From positions 1 to 64,000 of the forward strand of contig SZOZ01000010.1 in the NCBI GenBank assembly GCA_030263455.1: 64,000 bases of DNA, read 5' to 3'. Within the stretch, counting starts at the first letter, position 1; each line of letters opens with the position of its first letter. Shown in pieces: positions 50,530 through 60,409 of the stretch. The translations under genes and the position numbers were made by a program. The notes under the pieces are model-generated. The model worked only from the letters and a program-made list of their open reading frames with translations, had not been told where the DNA came from and searched no databases. This DNA comes from Synechococcales cyanobacterium CNB. Its GTDB lineage: Bacteria > Planctomycetota > Phycisphaerae > Phycisphaerales > UBA1924.

Positions 50530-51396
50530 ATGACGCCTCCGCTTGTCACTCTGGCTTCCGCCCCCGCGCCGTGGTCGGCGTTGCTCAGCCCGGCGCGACT
50601 GGCGCGAGACCTGTGGCGGCATCGAGAGCTGATCCGGCAGTTCACGGTCCGTGAACTCGCGTCGCGCTCCAAGGGGACGCTGCTGGGCGTGGCGTGGGAG
50701 GTGCTCAAGCCGCTGGCCACGATCCTGGTGTTCACGTTCGTGTTCTCGGTCGTGCTGCGGGTGCGGTGGCAGGCGGCGGGGATCGAGTCGGAGACGGCGG
50801 GTTTCGTGGTGATGATGCTGTGCGCGATGATCCCGTTCAACGTCTTCTCGCAGGCGGTGCTGGCCGCGCCGACGCTCGTGCTGAGCCGCCCGAACCTGGT
50901 GAAGAAGGTGGTCTTTCCGCTGGAGGTGCTCGGGGTGTCGGCGACGCTCGCCTCGCTGGTGACGGCGCTGATCTTCGCCGTGCTGGTGCTGATCCTGCTG
51001 CTGCTGACGACGGGGCGTGTGCCGCCGACGGCGGCGCTGCTGCCGGTCACGATCGTGCCGGTGGTGATGCTGACGCTGGGCGTGACGTGGTTCCTGGCGT
51101 CGCTGGGCGTGTTCCTGCGCGACATCGGGCAGTTGCTGAACGTGGTCGTGAGCAACATCCTGTTCTTCTCCGCGCCGATCTTCTACCCGATCGAGGCGGT
51201 GCCGGAGCATCTGCGCTTCATCCCCTACCTGAACCCGATGACGTACCCGGTGCTCGACGCCCGGCGGGTGCTGGTGCTGGGCGAGGCGCCGGACTGGCCC
51301 GTTCTTGCCGCGTTCACTGTCGCGTGCGCGGTCGTGATGCAGGCGGGGTACGCGTGGTTCGTGAAGAGCAGGCGTGGGCTGGCGGACGTGATCTGA
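50530..51396 (+). CDS. wzm: Polysaccharide ABC exporter permease
   Basis: A 288-residue permease of the ABC-2 type. RELIRQFTVRELASRSKGTLLGVAWEVLKPLATILVFTFVFS is the characteristic N-terminal amphipathic segment and first helix of Wzm/TagG/KpsM proteins. Five more helices follow, with VFLRDIGQLLNVVVSNILFFSAPIFYPIE and LNPMTYPVLDARRVLVLG as conserved blocks. It exports a finished polysaccharide across the inner membrane with the Wzt ATPase encoded 20 bases downstream. Confidence 0.93.
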   Translation: MTPPLVTLASAPAPWSALLSPARLARDLWRHRELIRQFTVRELASRSKGTLLGVAWEVLKPLATILVFTFVFSVVLRVRWQAAGIESETAGFVVMMLCAMIPFNVFSQAVLAAPTLVLSRPNLVKKVVFPLEVLGVSATLASLVTALIFAVLVLILLLLTTGRVPPTAALLPVTIVPVVMLTLGVTWFLASLGVFLRDIGQLLNVVVSNILFFSAPIFYPIEAVPEHLRFIPYLNPMTYPVLDARRVLVLGEAPDWPVLAAFTVACAVVMQAGYAWFVKSRRGLADVI

Positions 51397-51416
51397 AGCA
51401 TGACGGGGCGTAACGG

Positions 51417-52751
51417 ATGAGCGCGTCAGGGCCGGCCATCGCCGTCGAGAACCTCGGCAAGTGCTACCACATGTACGCGCGGCCCGAGGACCGCCTGAAG
51501 CAGGCGGCCTTCCGCTGGAGCCGCCGCTTCTACGCCGAGTTCTGGGCGTTGCGCGAGGTGAGTTTCGAGGTGCAGCGGGGCGAGTCGTTCGGGATCGTCG
51601 GCCGCAACGGTTCGGGCAAGAGCACCCTGCTGCAGATCGTCGCGGGCACGACCGCGCCCACCGAGGGCGTGGTGCGTCGTGCGGGTCGCGTCGCCGCGCT
51701 GCTGGAGCTGGGGAGCGGGTTCGACCCGGAGTTCACGGGCCGGGAGAACGTCTACCTCAACGGCGCGATCCTCGGGCTGACGCGCCGGCAGATCGACGAG
51801 CGCTTCGACGCGATCGCCGGCTTTGCCGACATCGGGCAGTTCATCGACCAGCCCGTGAAGACGTACAGCTCGGGGATGCTGGTGCGGCTGGCGTTCGCGG
51901 TGCAGGTGCAGGTCGAGCCGGACATCCTGATCGTGGACGAGGCCCTCGCGGTCGGAGACAACCTCTTCCAGAAGCGGTGCTACCAGCGGCTGCACGAGTT
52001 GCGCGAGCGGGGGGTGACGCTGCTGTTCGTCTCGCACGACCAGGAGACGATCCGCACGCTGACCAGCCGGGCGCTCCTGCTTCACGCCGGACGGGTGCGT
52101 GCGATTGGCCCCTCGTCGGAGGTTCTGCTCGACTATCGCCGGCTGCTGCACGAGGAGGAAAGGCGCTGGATGCGGACCGAGGCGGCGGCGCACCCCCCCC
52201 GTTCGCAGGAGCGGCCCGTGGGGGAGAGCGAGCCGGACGACGGGGACGATCGTGCCCGACGATCGTTCGGCGACCTGGACGCGGAGATTCTCGGGGTGCA
52301 GGTGCTGGACGGCGCGGGCGAGCCGTGCGCGGCGTTCAGGCCCGGTGACACGCTCGTGATCCGGGTTCGATACCGAGTGAACCGCGAGATGACAGGCATC
52401 AGCGTGGGCGTGCGCATCCGCGACAAGCAGGGCGTCAAGGTATACTCGTGGGGTACGCTGAACCAGGACATGGCCATCTGGACCGGGCGGGCGCGGGGCG
52501 ACGTGCTCTGGGACCGTCGGCTCCCCGCGGGACACACCGAGGAGATCGACTTCGTCTGCGACTGCCCGCTCGGCGCCAACTTCTACGAGGTGCAGGCGTC
52601 GGTGAGCGAGGAGCGCGACCGGCACTACAACGACCAGCGCATCCTTCACTGGATCGACGAGGCGGCCTTCTTCAGCGTCCTCGTCGACCGATACGAGTAC
52701 TTTTTCGGCGGCGTCGCCGACCTGCGGATGAGGGCGCATGTCAGGCACTGA
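51417..52751 (+). CDS. wzt: Polysaccharide ABC exporter ATPase with C-terminal extension
   Basis: A 444-residue ATPase. Walker A VGRNGSGKST at about residue 62, the signature YSSGMLVRLAFAV, Walker B ILIVDEALAVGD and H-loop LLFVSHD are intact. After residue about 245 comes a linker and a beta-sandwich (about 285-435: AEILGVQVLDGAGEPCAAFRPGDTLVIRVRYRV, VYSWGTLNQDM, ANFYEVQASVSEE), the glycan-end-binding domain found in Wzt proteins that recognise a capped chain. This predicts that the chain carries a terminal modification, which the next gene could supply. Fourteen-base overlap with that gene. Confidence 0.93.
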   Translation: MSASGPAIAVENLGKCYHMYARPEDRLKQAAFRWSRRFYAEFWALREVSFEVQRGESFGIVGRNGSGKSTLLQIVAGTTAPTEGVVRRAGRVAALLELGSGFDPEFTGRENVYLNGAILGLTRRQIDERFDAIAGFADIGQFIDQPVKTYSSGMLVRLAFAVQVQVEPDILIVDEALAVGDNLFQKRCYQRLHELRERGVTLLFVSHDQETIRTLTSRALLLHAGRVRAIGPSSEVLLDYRRLLHEEERRWMRTEAAAHPPRSQERPVGESEPDDGDDRARRSFGDLDAEILGVQVLDGAGEPCAAFRPGDTLVIRVRYRVNREMTGISVGVRIRDKQGVKVYSWGTLNQDMAIWTGRARGDVLWDRRLPAGHTEEIDFVCDCPLGANFYEVQASVSEERDRHYNDQRILHWIDEAAFFSVLVDRYEYFFGGVADLRMRAHVRH

Positions 52752-55620
52752 TTACGCGGCGATCTACGACCAGTACTGGTCCCGCGCCGACCGGTGGGGA
52801 TCGTCCTCCTTCGAGAACGCCACCGAGCTGGCCCTGCGCGTCCTGGTGACCTGCGGCGGCGGAACCGTTCTGGACGCGGGGTGCGGCATGGGCGCGCTCG
52901 TCCTCGCCCTGCTGCGCGAGGGCGTGGATGCGCGGGGCGTGGACTGCGCGCGCCGCGTCGTCGAGCACGGCAACGCCCTCGCGCCGGGGCGGTTCACCGA
53001 AGGCAGCGTCCTCGACCTGCCCTTCCCCGACGGCGCGTTCGACACCGTGGTCTGCGCCGACGTGCTCGAGCATCTCGCCCCCGACGACGCCGAACTCGCG
53101 ATCACGGAACTCGCCCGCGTCGCCCGGTCGAACCTCTTCATCACGGTCGCCACGGCCGCCGACCGCGACGGGACGTGGCACCTCACCGTGCGGCCGCGGG
53201 GCTGGTGGGAGGCGCGTTTCATCGAGGCCGGTGTCCGCAAGCACCCGCTGATGCAGCGCGTCGTTCCCTATGGGCGTGGCGAGACCGTGGTCGGCCAGGC
53301 CACGCTCGTGTTCGAGAAGATTCCGCCGCGTGCGCTCGAGGCGTACCCGCTCGCCTGGCTCGCGCGAGAACGCGACCTGCACATGGACATGCTGCGTGAG
53401 GCCGGGGTTCGGTCAGAGGCCCACATCGCTCGTTACACCCTCGCGGCGTCGTATGTCAGGCCGGGGGATACGGTCCTCGACGCGGCGTGCGGCATGGGGT
53501 ACGGCGCGCACGTGCTCGCCACGGCGGGGAGGCCGGCGCGGGTGATCGGCATCGACGCCAGCGCCGCGGCGGTCGAGTACGCGGCGGCCAACTTCGGCGT
53601 GCCGGTGGCGGCGTCGAACGGCGTGCGCCCGGCCGTCGAGTTCCACAAGTCCGACGCGGCCGACCTCTCCGCGATCGACGACCGTTCTATCGATCTCGTC
53701 GCGTCGTTCGAGACGCTGGAGCACGTCGCCCAGCCCGAGCGGTTCCTCGACGAGGTGCGGCGCGTGCTGCGGCCAGGCGGGCGCCTCGTGGTCAGCGTTC
53801 CGAACCGATGGGCGGACGAGACCGGCCACGACCCCAACCCGCACCACCTGCACGTCTATGACTGGGAGACGCTGGCGCGGCAGGTCGGGTCGCGTTTTCT
53901 GCCGGAGCACACCTACGCGCAGGACGCCGACGGCGGCGTACACCGCTCGGGCGTCTTCCCTGCGCTCGCCGAGGCGCCCCTTGACGCCGACCCCCCCCCC
54001 GGCGACCCGGAGTGGTGGGTGCTGGTCGCCATGGCCGATCCGATCGGTGCGGACCGCGACGGCTACACGGAGTCGGCGTACCCGGACTATCACGACCTCG
54101 ACGGGTACAACCTCACCGCGTTCGAGCGCGACTACCACAACCCGTGGCTGGTGCGCGCGATGGTGTCGATCGGGGCGCGCACGGAGCACCCCGCGCTGCT
54201 GCGGCGCCTCGCCGAGCGAACGCTCGAAACCGCGCCGGCGGGCAGCGCGGACCACGGCGCCGCGCTGTGCGTGCTCGGCTACCGGCTGCTCGAACGCGGC
54301 GACGCCGGGGAGGTCGCCGCCCTGCTCGCACGGATCGATGAGTACCACGACAGGGCGGACGGCACGCCGCACGCCTGGCGATGGCGGATCAGCAACCAGT
54401 ATCTCGCGGGGTTGCTCCTGCTGCGAACGGGGGACCGCGAGAGGGCGCGGCGTGCGTTCCTCGTGTGCGCCGACCTCGACCCGGTTCGCTTTGCGCCGCT
54501 GCTGGCGACGAAGACCGTCGATGCGCTCTTCCGCGCGGGCCTGCTCAGCGCGAGCGACGGCCGCGCGAGCGAGGCGCGCAAGGCGTGGACGCGCGGTGTG
54601 GAGGAAGCACGGCGAGTCCTGGCGGGCGACTGGACCAACGTCGTCGGCCGGACGGACCGTCCGGTCTCGTTCGGGCTGCGCGAAGCGGCACAGGTGCTCG
54701 ACATGGCGGTCCGCTGCGGCGACGGGCTGGAGATGATCGAGGAGTGGGAGGCGAGGCCCGGCGTTGCGTGGGAGCGAGCCGCCACACTCAACTGGTCCAG
54801 CCAGCTGGCGTGGACGCGGCGGCTCGAGCGAGCCAAGGCGTGGCTGGAACGAGAGTTGGCGTGGTGGCGGGCTGAATCCGAGCGGCGCGACCAGGTCGTG
54901 CGCGAGCGCGAAGGCGAGGTCCGTCGGCTCGAGGAAGCCCGCGACTGGGAGCGTTCCCAGCAGGAAGCGTGGCGGAAGATCGCTGACGAGCGAGACGCCG
55001 CGCTGCGCCAGCAGTCCGACTGGATCGCGCGGCTCGAACAGGCGCGCGACTGGGCGGAAAGCCAGCGCGCCGGCTGGGAGCGGGAGGCGGAGCGTCTGCG
55101 CGAGGCGGCCGAGGAGTCGGCGCGCTGGGCCGAGGACCGCCGGCGGGCCGCCGAGTGGCTCGAACAGGAAGTTGAGCGCGCCCGGGCCTGGGCGACGGAA
55201 CTCGAGCGAGCGCGGGCGTGGTCCGACGATCAGCGCACCGTGTGGGAGCGAAAGTGCGCGGAGGCCGAGGCGTGCATCGGGGAACTGCGTGCCTGGATCG
55301 CGGAGTTGGACCGGAAGCGGGAGCGCGCGGACGAGGAGCACGCGGCGGAGTCCGATCGGCTCCATGCCTTGACTGAAAGTCAGCGGGTTCTGATAATCGG
55401 TCTCGAAGCGGAGCGGGAGCGGCTGCGCGACGAAGCGCGTCGCCTGAGCGAGCGGGTCCGCGTGATGCGCTCGGAACTGGAGCGGCTTTCGAGCCTCCGG
55501 GGTCTGCTGCGGGCCGGCGCCAGGAAGGTTCTGCGTCGTGCCGTCGTGGACCCGGGCGTCCTGAACCCTCTCGACGCCTCCCCGTCTCCCGACCGTCCGG
55601 CCGACGGCGCGTCGGCGTGA
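52738..55620 (+). CDS. Double methyltransferase with Trp-rich coiled coil
   Basis: A 960-residue protein in one clean frame. Methyltransferase 1 (about 1-200) has VLDAGCGMGAL and FDTVVCADVLEHL. Methyltransferase 2 (about 215-430) has VLDAACGMGYG, IDLVASFETLEHV and LRPGGRLVVSVPN. A helical, TPR-like region follows (about 450-690). Residues about 695-925 are a long coiled coil rich in Glu, Arg and Trp, with LEEARDW and LEQARDW repeated 35 residues apart. The C-terminus has a basic amphipathic end (LLRAGARKVLRRAV) that may touch the membrane. The layout parallels WbdD, whose methyltransferase caps O-antigen and whose coiled coil sets chain length. Overlap with wzt supports a shared role. Capping function is inference. 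Confidence 0.85.
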   Translation: MSGTDYAAIYDQYWSRADRWGSSSFENATELALRVLVTCGGGTVLDAGCGMGALVLALLREGVDARGVDCARRVVEHGNALAPGRFTEGSVLDLPFPDGAFDTVVCADVLEHLAPDDAELAITELARVARSNLFITVATAADRDGTWHLTVRPRGWWEARFIEAGVRKHPLMQRVVPYGRGETVVGQATLVFEKIPPRALEAYPLAWLARERDLHMDMLREAGVRSEAHIARYTLAASYVRPGDTVLDAACGMGYGAHVLATAGRPARVIGIDASAAAVEYAAANFGVPVAASNGVRPAVEFHKSDAADLSAIDDRSIDLVASFETLEHVAQPERFLDEVRRVLRPGGRLVVSVPNRWADETGHDPNPHHLHVYDWETLARQVGSRFLPEHTYAQDADGGVHRSGVFPALAEAPLDADPPPGDPEWWVLVAMADPIGADRDGYTESAYPDYHDLDGYNLTAFERDYHNPWLVRAMVSIGARTEHPALLRRLAERTLETAPAGSADHGAALCVLGYRLLERGDAGEVAALLARIDEYHDRADGTPHAWRWRISNQYLAGLLLLRTGDRERARRAFLVCADLDPVRFAPLLATKTVDALFRAGLLSASDGRASEARKAWTRGVEEARRVLAGDWTNVVGRTDRPVSFGLREAAQVLDMAVRCGDGLEMIEEWEARPGVAWERAATLNWSSQLAWTRRLERAKAWLERELAWWRAESERRDQVVREREGEVRRLEEARDWERSQQEAWRKIADERDAALRQQSDWIARLEQARDWAESQRAGWEREAERLREAAEESARWAEDRRRAAEWLEQEVERARAWATELERARAWSDDQRTVWERKCAEAEACIGELRAWIAELDRKRERADEEHAAESDRLHALTESQRVLIIGLEAERERLRDEARRLSERVRVMRSELERLSSLRGLLRAGARKVLRRAVVDPGVLNPLDASPSPDRPADGASA

Positions 55621-58211
55621 GGCGCACGGGATCCGCGCTCCGGATCGGCGAAGGGTGGATGTTCGGCGAGGTTGAAAGGCGGGCGATGATCGATCCCAAC
55701 CGTCCCGATTTCGAGAGCACGCCGGCATCCTCGTGCCGCGCGGGTTTCGACTACCGCCCCGAGGGCGAGCCGGGGCCGCCGGCCGTGAGCATCGTGACGC
55801 CGTTCTTCAACACCCCCCCCTCGGTGTTCGATCAGACGGCGCGGACAGTCTTCCGGCAGTCGCTCCAGAACTTCGAGTGGATCATCATCAACGACGGTTC
55901 CAGCGACCGGGACGCGCTCGCGGGGCTGGGCCGGTTCCGTGCGGCGGACCCGCGTGTCCGCGTGCTGGACCTTCCCCGCAACAGCGGGCCGAGCGCGGCG
56001 CGCAACGCGGGCTTCGCGGCGGCGCGGGCGGACCTGGTCTTCCAGCTCGACGCCGACGACCTCATCGAGCCGACCGCGCTGGAGAAACTCGCCTGGTTCC
56101 TGCATTCCAACACGCAGTTCTCGTTCGCGCACGGGTTCGAAGTCGGGTTCGACGCGCAGCGGTACCTCTACCCGCTCGGGTTCAACAACGGTCCCGCGTT
56201 TCTCCGCGAGTGTCTCTGCGGCGGGCACGCGGTGATGGTGCGGCGCGACGCCCACGCCCGGGTCGGCGGGTACGACGAGTCCATCCGGGGGGGGATGGAG
56301 GACTGGGAGTTCTGGCTTCGGTGCGCCGACGCGGGGATGTGGGGCGCGACCGTGCCTGAATACCTCAGCTGGTACCGTCGCCGCGAGAACCACGGCGCGG
56401 CGTGGGAGAACTGGGACGGCGCGGAGCGGCAGCAGCGTTTCGCGCGCTTCCTGCGGGAGCGCTACCCGGGCCTGTACGCCGGGCGGTTCCCGGCGCCGGA
56501 ACCGCGCCCGCCGCTGCCCTACGAGAGCGTCCGTGAGCGCTCGCCGTTCGCCAATCCGCTCGCGCGCACCGCGCCGCGCGTGCTGATGCTCCTGCCGTGG
56601 CTTCGCATGGGCGGCGCGGACCGCTGGAACCTGGACCTGACGCGGTTGCTGACGCGGCGCGGGTACGAGGTGACGATCTGCACGACGCTCGAACACGAGG
56701 ATCCGTGGCTGTCGGCCTTCGCGGAGTTCACGCCCGACATCTTCTCGCTGCATCGGATCGCGCGCCTCGCGGACCATCCCGCGGTGGTTCGGCACCTGGT
56801 CGAGTCGCGCCGGCCTGACGCCGTGCTCATCAGCAACAGCGAGTTCGGGTACCGCCTGCTGCCCTTTCTGCGCGCCCACTGTCCCGGGCCGGCCTACCTC
56901 GACTACAACCACATGGAGGAGGAGTACTGGAACAACGGCGGGCATCCCAGGAGCGGGGCGGGCTGGCAGAGCCTGCTCGACCTGAGCGTCGTCTCCTCCG
57001 ACCACCTGCGAGGCTGGATGGCATCGCGCGGCGCGGAGCGGGAACGGATCGAGGTCTGCTATACCAGCGTTGACTCGGACGTCTGGCGTCCGATGCAGGA
57101 CGAGAGGCGGCGCGTCCGCCGGGAACTCGGCATCGCCGAGGGCCGGTGCGTCATCCTCTTTTCGGGCAGGCTGTGCGCCCAGAAGCAGCCACGCGTGCTC
57201 GCGGGCGCGATCGCGCGTCTGGCCGCGCGGACCTCCGAGTTCGTGGCGCTCGTCGTGGGCGACGGCGAGGACCGCCCGTGGCTGGAACGCTTCGTCGAGA
57301 CGAACGGGCTGGGCGATCGCCTCCGCCTGCTCGGTGAGCGTCCCGCCGACGAGATGCCCGCGATCAATGCGGCGTGCGACGTCTTCTTCCTCCCGTCGCA
57401 GTGGGAGGGCATCGCGCTCTCGGTGTACGAGGCGATGGCGACTGGGCTGGCGGTGGTGGGCGCGGTGGTCGGCGGGCAGGCGGAGCTGGTCACGCCGGAC
57501 ACGGGCATCCTGATCGAGAAAGGGACCGAGGAACAGGAAGCCGAGCGGTACGCAGATGCGCTGGAACGGCTGGTGCGCGATCCGGCGGTCCGCGCCCGCA
57601 TGGGAGCGGCGGCGCGCGAGCGGGTCCGCGAACGCTTCCGGCTCGAGGACGCGGGCGACCGCATGGTCGAACTGTTCGAGTTGGCGCGCCGGCGTCAGGC
57701 CGAGTCGCCGCGGCCGGCGCCGGACGCCTCGCTGGCGCGGGAACTCGCCACGCAGGCGGTGGAATCGACGCGGGTGGCGCGGCTCGCCGAATGGCTCTGG
57801 CGCGAGCGTGAGCGGATGATCGAGGAAGCGTGCCGCGGGTCCGAGTCGCCCGCCGACGCCGGGCAGGCGGAGGAGCGAGCGATCGTCGAGCTCAAGAGCA
57901 TCGAGTCGTCTCGCGCTTGGCGGCTGGTGCAGGCGGCGAAGCGGACGCTGCCGTACCGCCTCGTCGCGCGCGCACGGTTCGGCGCGGGATGGAGCGCCGC
58001 CGATGACGTCGGCACGCCCTCGGAACGCCTCGCTCGCATCAAGTGGAGCCGGAGCTACCGGATGATCGTGGCGGTCAAGCGATCCGCGCCGTACCGGTGG
58101 TACACCGCGATCAAGGCGCGGCGCTCGGGTTCCGGCGCGTCCGGGAGTGCGGGGCGCGCTCCGGCGTGCGAGCACGAGGCGCACGCCGCGCCCGCCGAAT
58201 CCGGCCGGTGA
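55617..58211 (+). CDS. Two-domain glycosyltransferase, GT2-GT4
   Basis: An 864-residue fusion starting at GTG 55617 (GTGA overlap with the previous stop; ATG at 55659 or 55686 also possible). GT2 domain (about 55-290): VSIVTPFFNTPPSVF, INDGSSD, FQLDADD. GT4 domain (about 320-710): VLMLLPWLRMGGADRWNLDL, ILFSGRLCAQKQP, FLPSQWEGIALSVYEAMA. The C-terminal 130 residues hold two copies of a helical motif (ESSRAWRLVQAAKRTLPYR and WSRSYRMIVAVKRSAPYR). Two sugars of the polysaccharide backbone are probably added by one protein. C8 run in frame at 55813. Confidence 0.92.
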   Translation: MRRTGSALRIGEGWMFGEVERRAMIDPNRPDFESTPASSCRAGFDYRPEGEPGPPAVSIVTPFFNTPPSVFDQTARTVFRQSLQNFEWIIINDGSSDRDALAGLGRFRAADPRVRVLDLPRNSGPSAARNAGFAAARADLVFQLDADDLIEPTALEKLAWFLHSNTQFSFAHGFEVGFDAQRYLYPLGFNNGPAFLRECLCGGHAVMVRRDAHARVGGYDESIRGGMEDWEFWLRCADAGMWGATVPEYLSWYRRRENHGAAWENWDGAERQQRFARFLRERYPGLYAGRFPAPEPRPPLPYESVRERSPFANPLARTAPRVLMLLPWLRMGGADRWNLDLTRLLTRRGYEVTICTTLEHEDPWLSAFAEFTPDIFSLHRIARLADHPAVVRHLVESRRPDAVLISNSEFGYRLLPFLRAHCPGPAYLDYNHMEEEYWNNGGHPRSGAGWQSLLDLSVVSSDHLRGWMASRGAERERIEVCYTSVDSDVWRPMQDERRRVRRELGIAEGRCVILFSGRLCAQKQPRVLAGAIARLAARTSEFVALVVGDGEDRPWLERFVETNGLGDRLRLLGERPADEMPAINAACDVFFLPSQWEGIALSVYEAMATGLAVVGAVVGGQAELVTPDTGILIEKGTEEQEAERYADALERLVRDPAVRARMGAAARERVRERFRLEDAGDRMVELFELARRRQAESPRPAPDASLARELATQAVESTRVARLAEWLWRERERMIEEACRGSESPADAGQAEERAIVELKSIESSRAWRLVQAAKRTLPYRLVARARFGAGWSAADDVGTPSERLARIKWSRSYRMIVAVKRSAPYRWYTAIKARRSGSGASGSAGRAPACEHEAHAAPAESGR

Positions 58212-58222
58212 AGCGAGGCCGA

Positions 58223-60409
58223 TCAGGGCCGGGGTTGCGCGCTGGGCGTACCCGGCTGTGCGTCGTCGTTCCGGCGAGCGCACCGGGCGACGGTCGCCAT
58301 GCCGTACACGGCGACGATGCCCATCAGTCCCGTATAGACCACGCGGTAGCGCTCGATCGCGCCGAGCATGATGAGCGAGACCGCCAGCACGCCCCCGAGC
58401 ACGATCATCCCGAGCGAGAAGACGCCGTACTCCCGGGAGAAGAACGCCGCGGCCACGCCGACGAGGAAGAACGCGCCGATGAAGGGGCGGAGCAGTCGCC
58501 ACCCGGTCGCCCATTCGTCGAAATAGCGAGCGGAGGCGCTCGTCCGCAGGTAGGCGATGTCGCGCTGCATCCTCGGCCCGAGGTCGGTCCCGGCCCAGTT
58601 GCGGTTGACGCTCGGGTCAGGGATGTTGGAGGCGCCGTGAGGGTGGCCGCGGAAGGGCGCGGTGAAGGTCTCGACGGTGGTGTTCGTTCGTTCGTGTTCC
58701 CACTTGGTCCACAGGCCCAGTTGCGTCGTGAGGGCGATCCACACGGCGCGTCCGCGCGCGTAGGGCCGTCGCGCGAAGGACTCCTCGACGATCTCGCCGT
58801 GGAGGGCCTCGCGCCGGTTGAGCCAGGTCTGCCCCTCGGCCTTGGGGAAGACGTCGCCGGAGCGGACCTCGTTGGCGAACGTCCACGGGCTCATTTGCCC
58901 GGCGTCGATGCGCTTCCGGACGCGCTCCCAGTCGGCGGCGGAGAACACGCCGGTCTGGTTGGCGTCGATCGCACCCGACATCTGCGCCATCTGGAGCCGT
59001 GAGAAGTTGTACGAGAGTGCCATCCCGTAGCGTCCGTGCTCTCGCTTGGCGAGCGACATCCAGGGAGAGAGCGCGGCCAGCGCGACCAGGGCAACGACCA
59101 GTCCCTGAGCCGCGTGCACCGGGCGAAGGCGCGGCAGGCGCGCGCCGATGAGCATCGCGGGCACGAGCACCAGCAGCGTCTGAAGGGCGGAGCGGGCGTA
59201 GATCGCGGCGGCACAGCACAGGCCGAGCAGCACGGCGCGTCCGAGGCCGGCCAGCGAGCCGCGCACGCCCTCCACGGGGCGGCGCACTTCGCGCACGGCG
59301 AGCCAGCCGATGAGCGTCACGAGGAACAACGAGAGCGTCTCGGTCAGCACCCACCGTTCGTACGCGATCGCGTCCGGGTCCAGTCCGACGAGCAGCATCG
59401 CCACGACCGGCCATGGCCTCGGCAGCACGGGACGGAGCATGAGACGGCACATCCACGCCGTCCCGACGCCCATCGCCGATTGCGCGATCCCGAGCGGCAG
59501 GGAGAAGTCATCGAAGAGCCGGATGAAGGGAGCGAGAAAGACGGAGTATCCCACCATGAAGTGAAAATCGGCGAGCACAAACCGCCCCTCCGTGAGCAGC
59601 CTGTGCGCGTTGAAGAGATAGTGGGCGGAGTCCGACCACATCATCATGGGCGTAAACCACAGGACCCAGGCGCGCACCCCGACGATCGCGGCCAGTGCGA
59701 TCGACTCCGGGAGGAGCAGCCAGTTCGGTGCCAGGCGTGCGAGTCGGCGCGCCGCCTGGACCGCTCCGGCCAAGGCCAGCAGCGCGGCGTAGCACGCCGC
59801 GACGCCTGCCACGTGGTCTTGCGCGCGGAGCGCCGGGCTTCCCACGACGCCGGCCGCGCTGACCTCGGGCCGACCAGCGAACCGCAGGCTCTCGATGGCA
59901 ACCGAATCCGGCAGCGGGGCGAGCGATGCTCGGCGGCTCGGAACGCCGAAGAGCAGCGTGCGTTCCATGGCGCGCTCGACGCGCAGATTCCCGACGCGCG
60001 GATCGACCCATCGCAGCGCGTAATAGTCGGTGCGATAGTTGGGCGCATCAAACTCGACGGTCCGTGGGGCATCGCCGCCGTCCGGCTCGAAGGCGACCGC
60101 GTCGAGCCACGATCCGTTCACGATCCCGTCGCGTGACCGCCGCCACTCGACGGCGTACTCCGCCCGGGCCTCCGGAGCGGGTTCGCTGCCCGCCGCGACC
60201 ACCAGAACCTCGAGCGTGACCTCGCGCGCCACGAACCACTCTCGGCCGAGCCACCAGGCCGCGCCGGCGAGCAGCAGCAGCGCTGGCAGCAGGACGCGGA
60301 GCCTCCAGCACGAGGCGACGAGCGTCGCCGGGTCGAGCCAGCGCGGTGCGGTGTCCGATCCGGCTGCGGGCGTCGAGCCGTTCGTCGTTGGTGGCTTCGT
60401 CGTCGGCAC
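58223..60409 (-). CDS. GT-C-like polytopic membrane glycosyltransferase
   Basis: A protein of 728 residues from GTG 60409 (753 from GTG 60484; neither has a clear ribosome site). A helix near residue 40 is followed by a beta-rich domain (about 60-175), then about ten membrane helices. WSDSAHYLFNAHRLL, DFHFMVGYSVFLAPFIRLFDD and LTETLSLFLVTLIGWLAV match the first loop and helices of ArnT/PMT-type GT-C enzymes, with acidic residues in the first periplasmic loop. It likely uses polyprenyl-phosphate sugars, and the GT2 at 49243 could supply them. It is antisense to the fused glycosyltransferase gene. Confidence 0.75.
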   Translation of the reverse strand: MPTTKPPTTNGSTPAAGSDTAPRWLDPATLVASCWRLRVLLPALLLLAGAAWWLGREWFVAREVTLEVLVVAAGSEPAPEARAEYAVEWRRSRDGIVNGSWLDAVAFEPDGGDAPRTVEFDAPNYRTDYYALRWVDPRVGNLRVERAMERTLLFGVPSRRASLAPLPDSVAIESLRFAGRPEVSAAGVVGSPALRAQDHVAGVAACYAALLALAGAVQAARRLARLAPNWLLLPESIALAAIVGVRAWVLWFTPMMMWSDSAHYLFNAHRLLTEGRFVLADFHFMVGYSVFLAPFIRLFDDFSLPLGIAQSAMGVGTAWMCRLMLRPVLPRPWPVVAMLLVGLDPDAIAYERWVLTETLSLFLVTLIGWLAVREVRRPVEGVRGSLAGLGRAVLLGLCCAAAIYARSALQTLLVLVPAMLIGARLPRLRPVHAAQGLVVALVALAALSPWMSLAKREHGRYGMALSYNFSRLQMAQMSGAIDANQTGVFSAADWERVRKRIDAGQMSPWTFANEVRSGDVFPKAEGQTWLNRREALHGEIVEESFARRPYARGRAVWIALTTQLGLWTKWEHERTNTTVETFTAPFRGHPHGASNIPDPSVNRNWAGTDLGPRMQRDIAYLRTSASARYFDEWATGWRLLRPFIGAFFLVGVAAAFFSREYGVFSLGMIVLGGVLAVSLIMLGAIERYRVVYTGLMGIVAVYGMATVARCARRNDDAQPGTPSAQPRP

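Noticed and set aside
55380-58514. A 1044-codon minus-strand frame across the glycosyltransferase gene
   Set aside because: Composition is Arg/Pro/Ala-rich with no motifs, while the plus-strand frame has clear GT2 and GT4 signatures.
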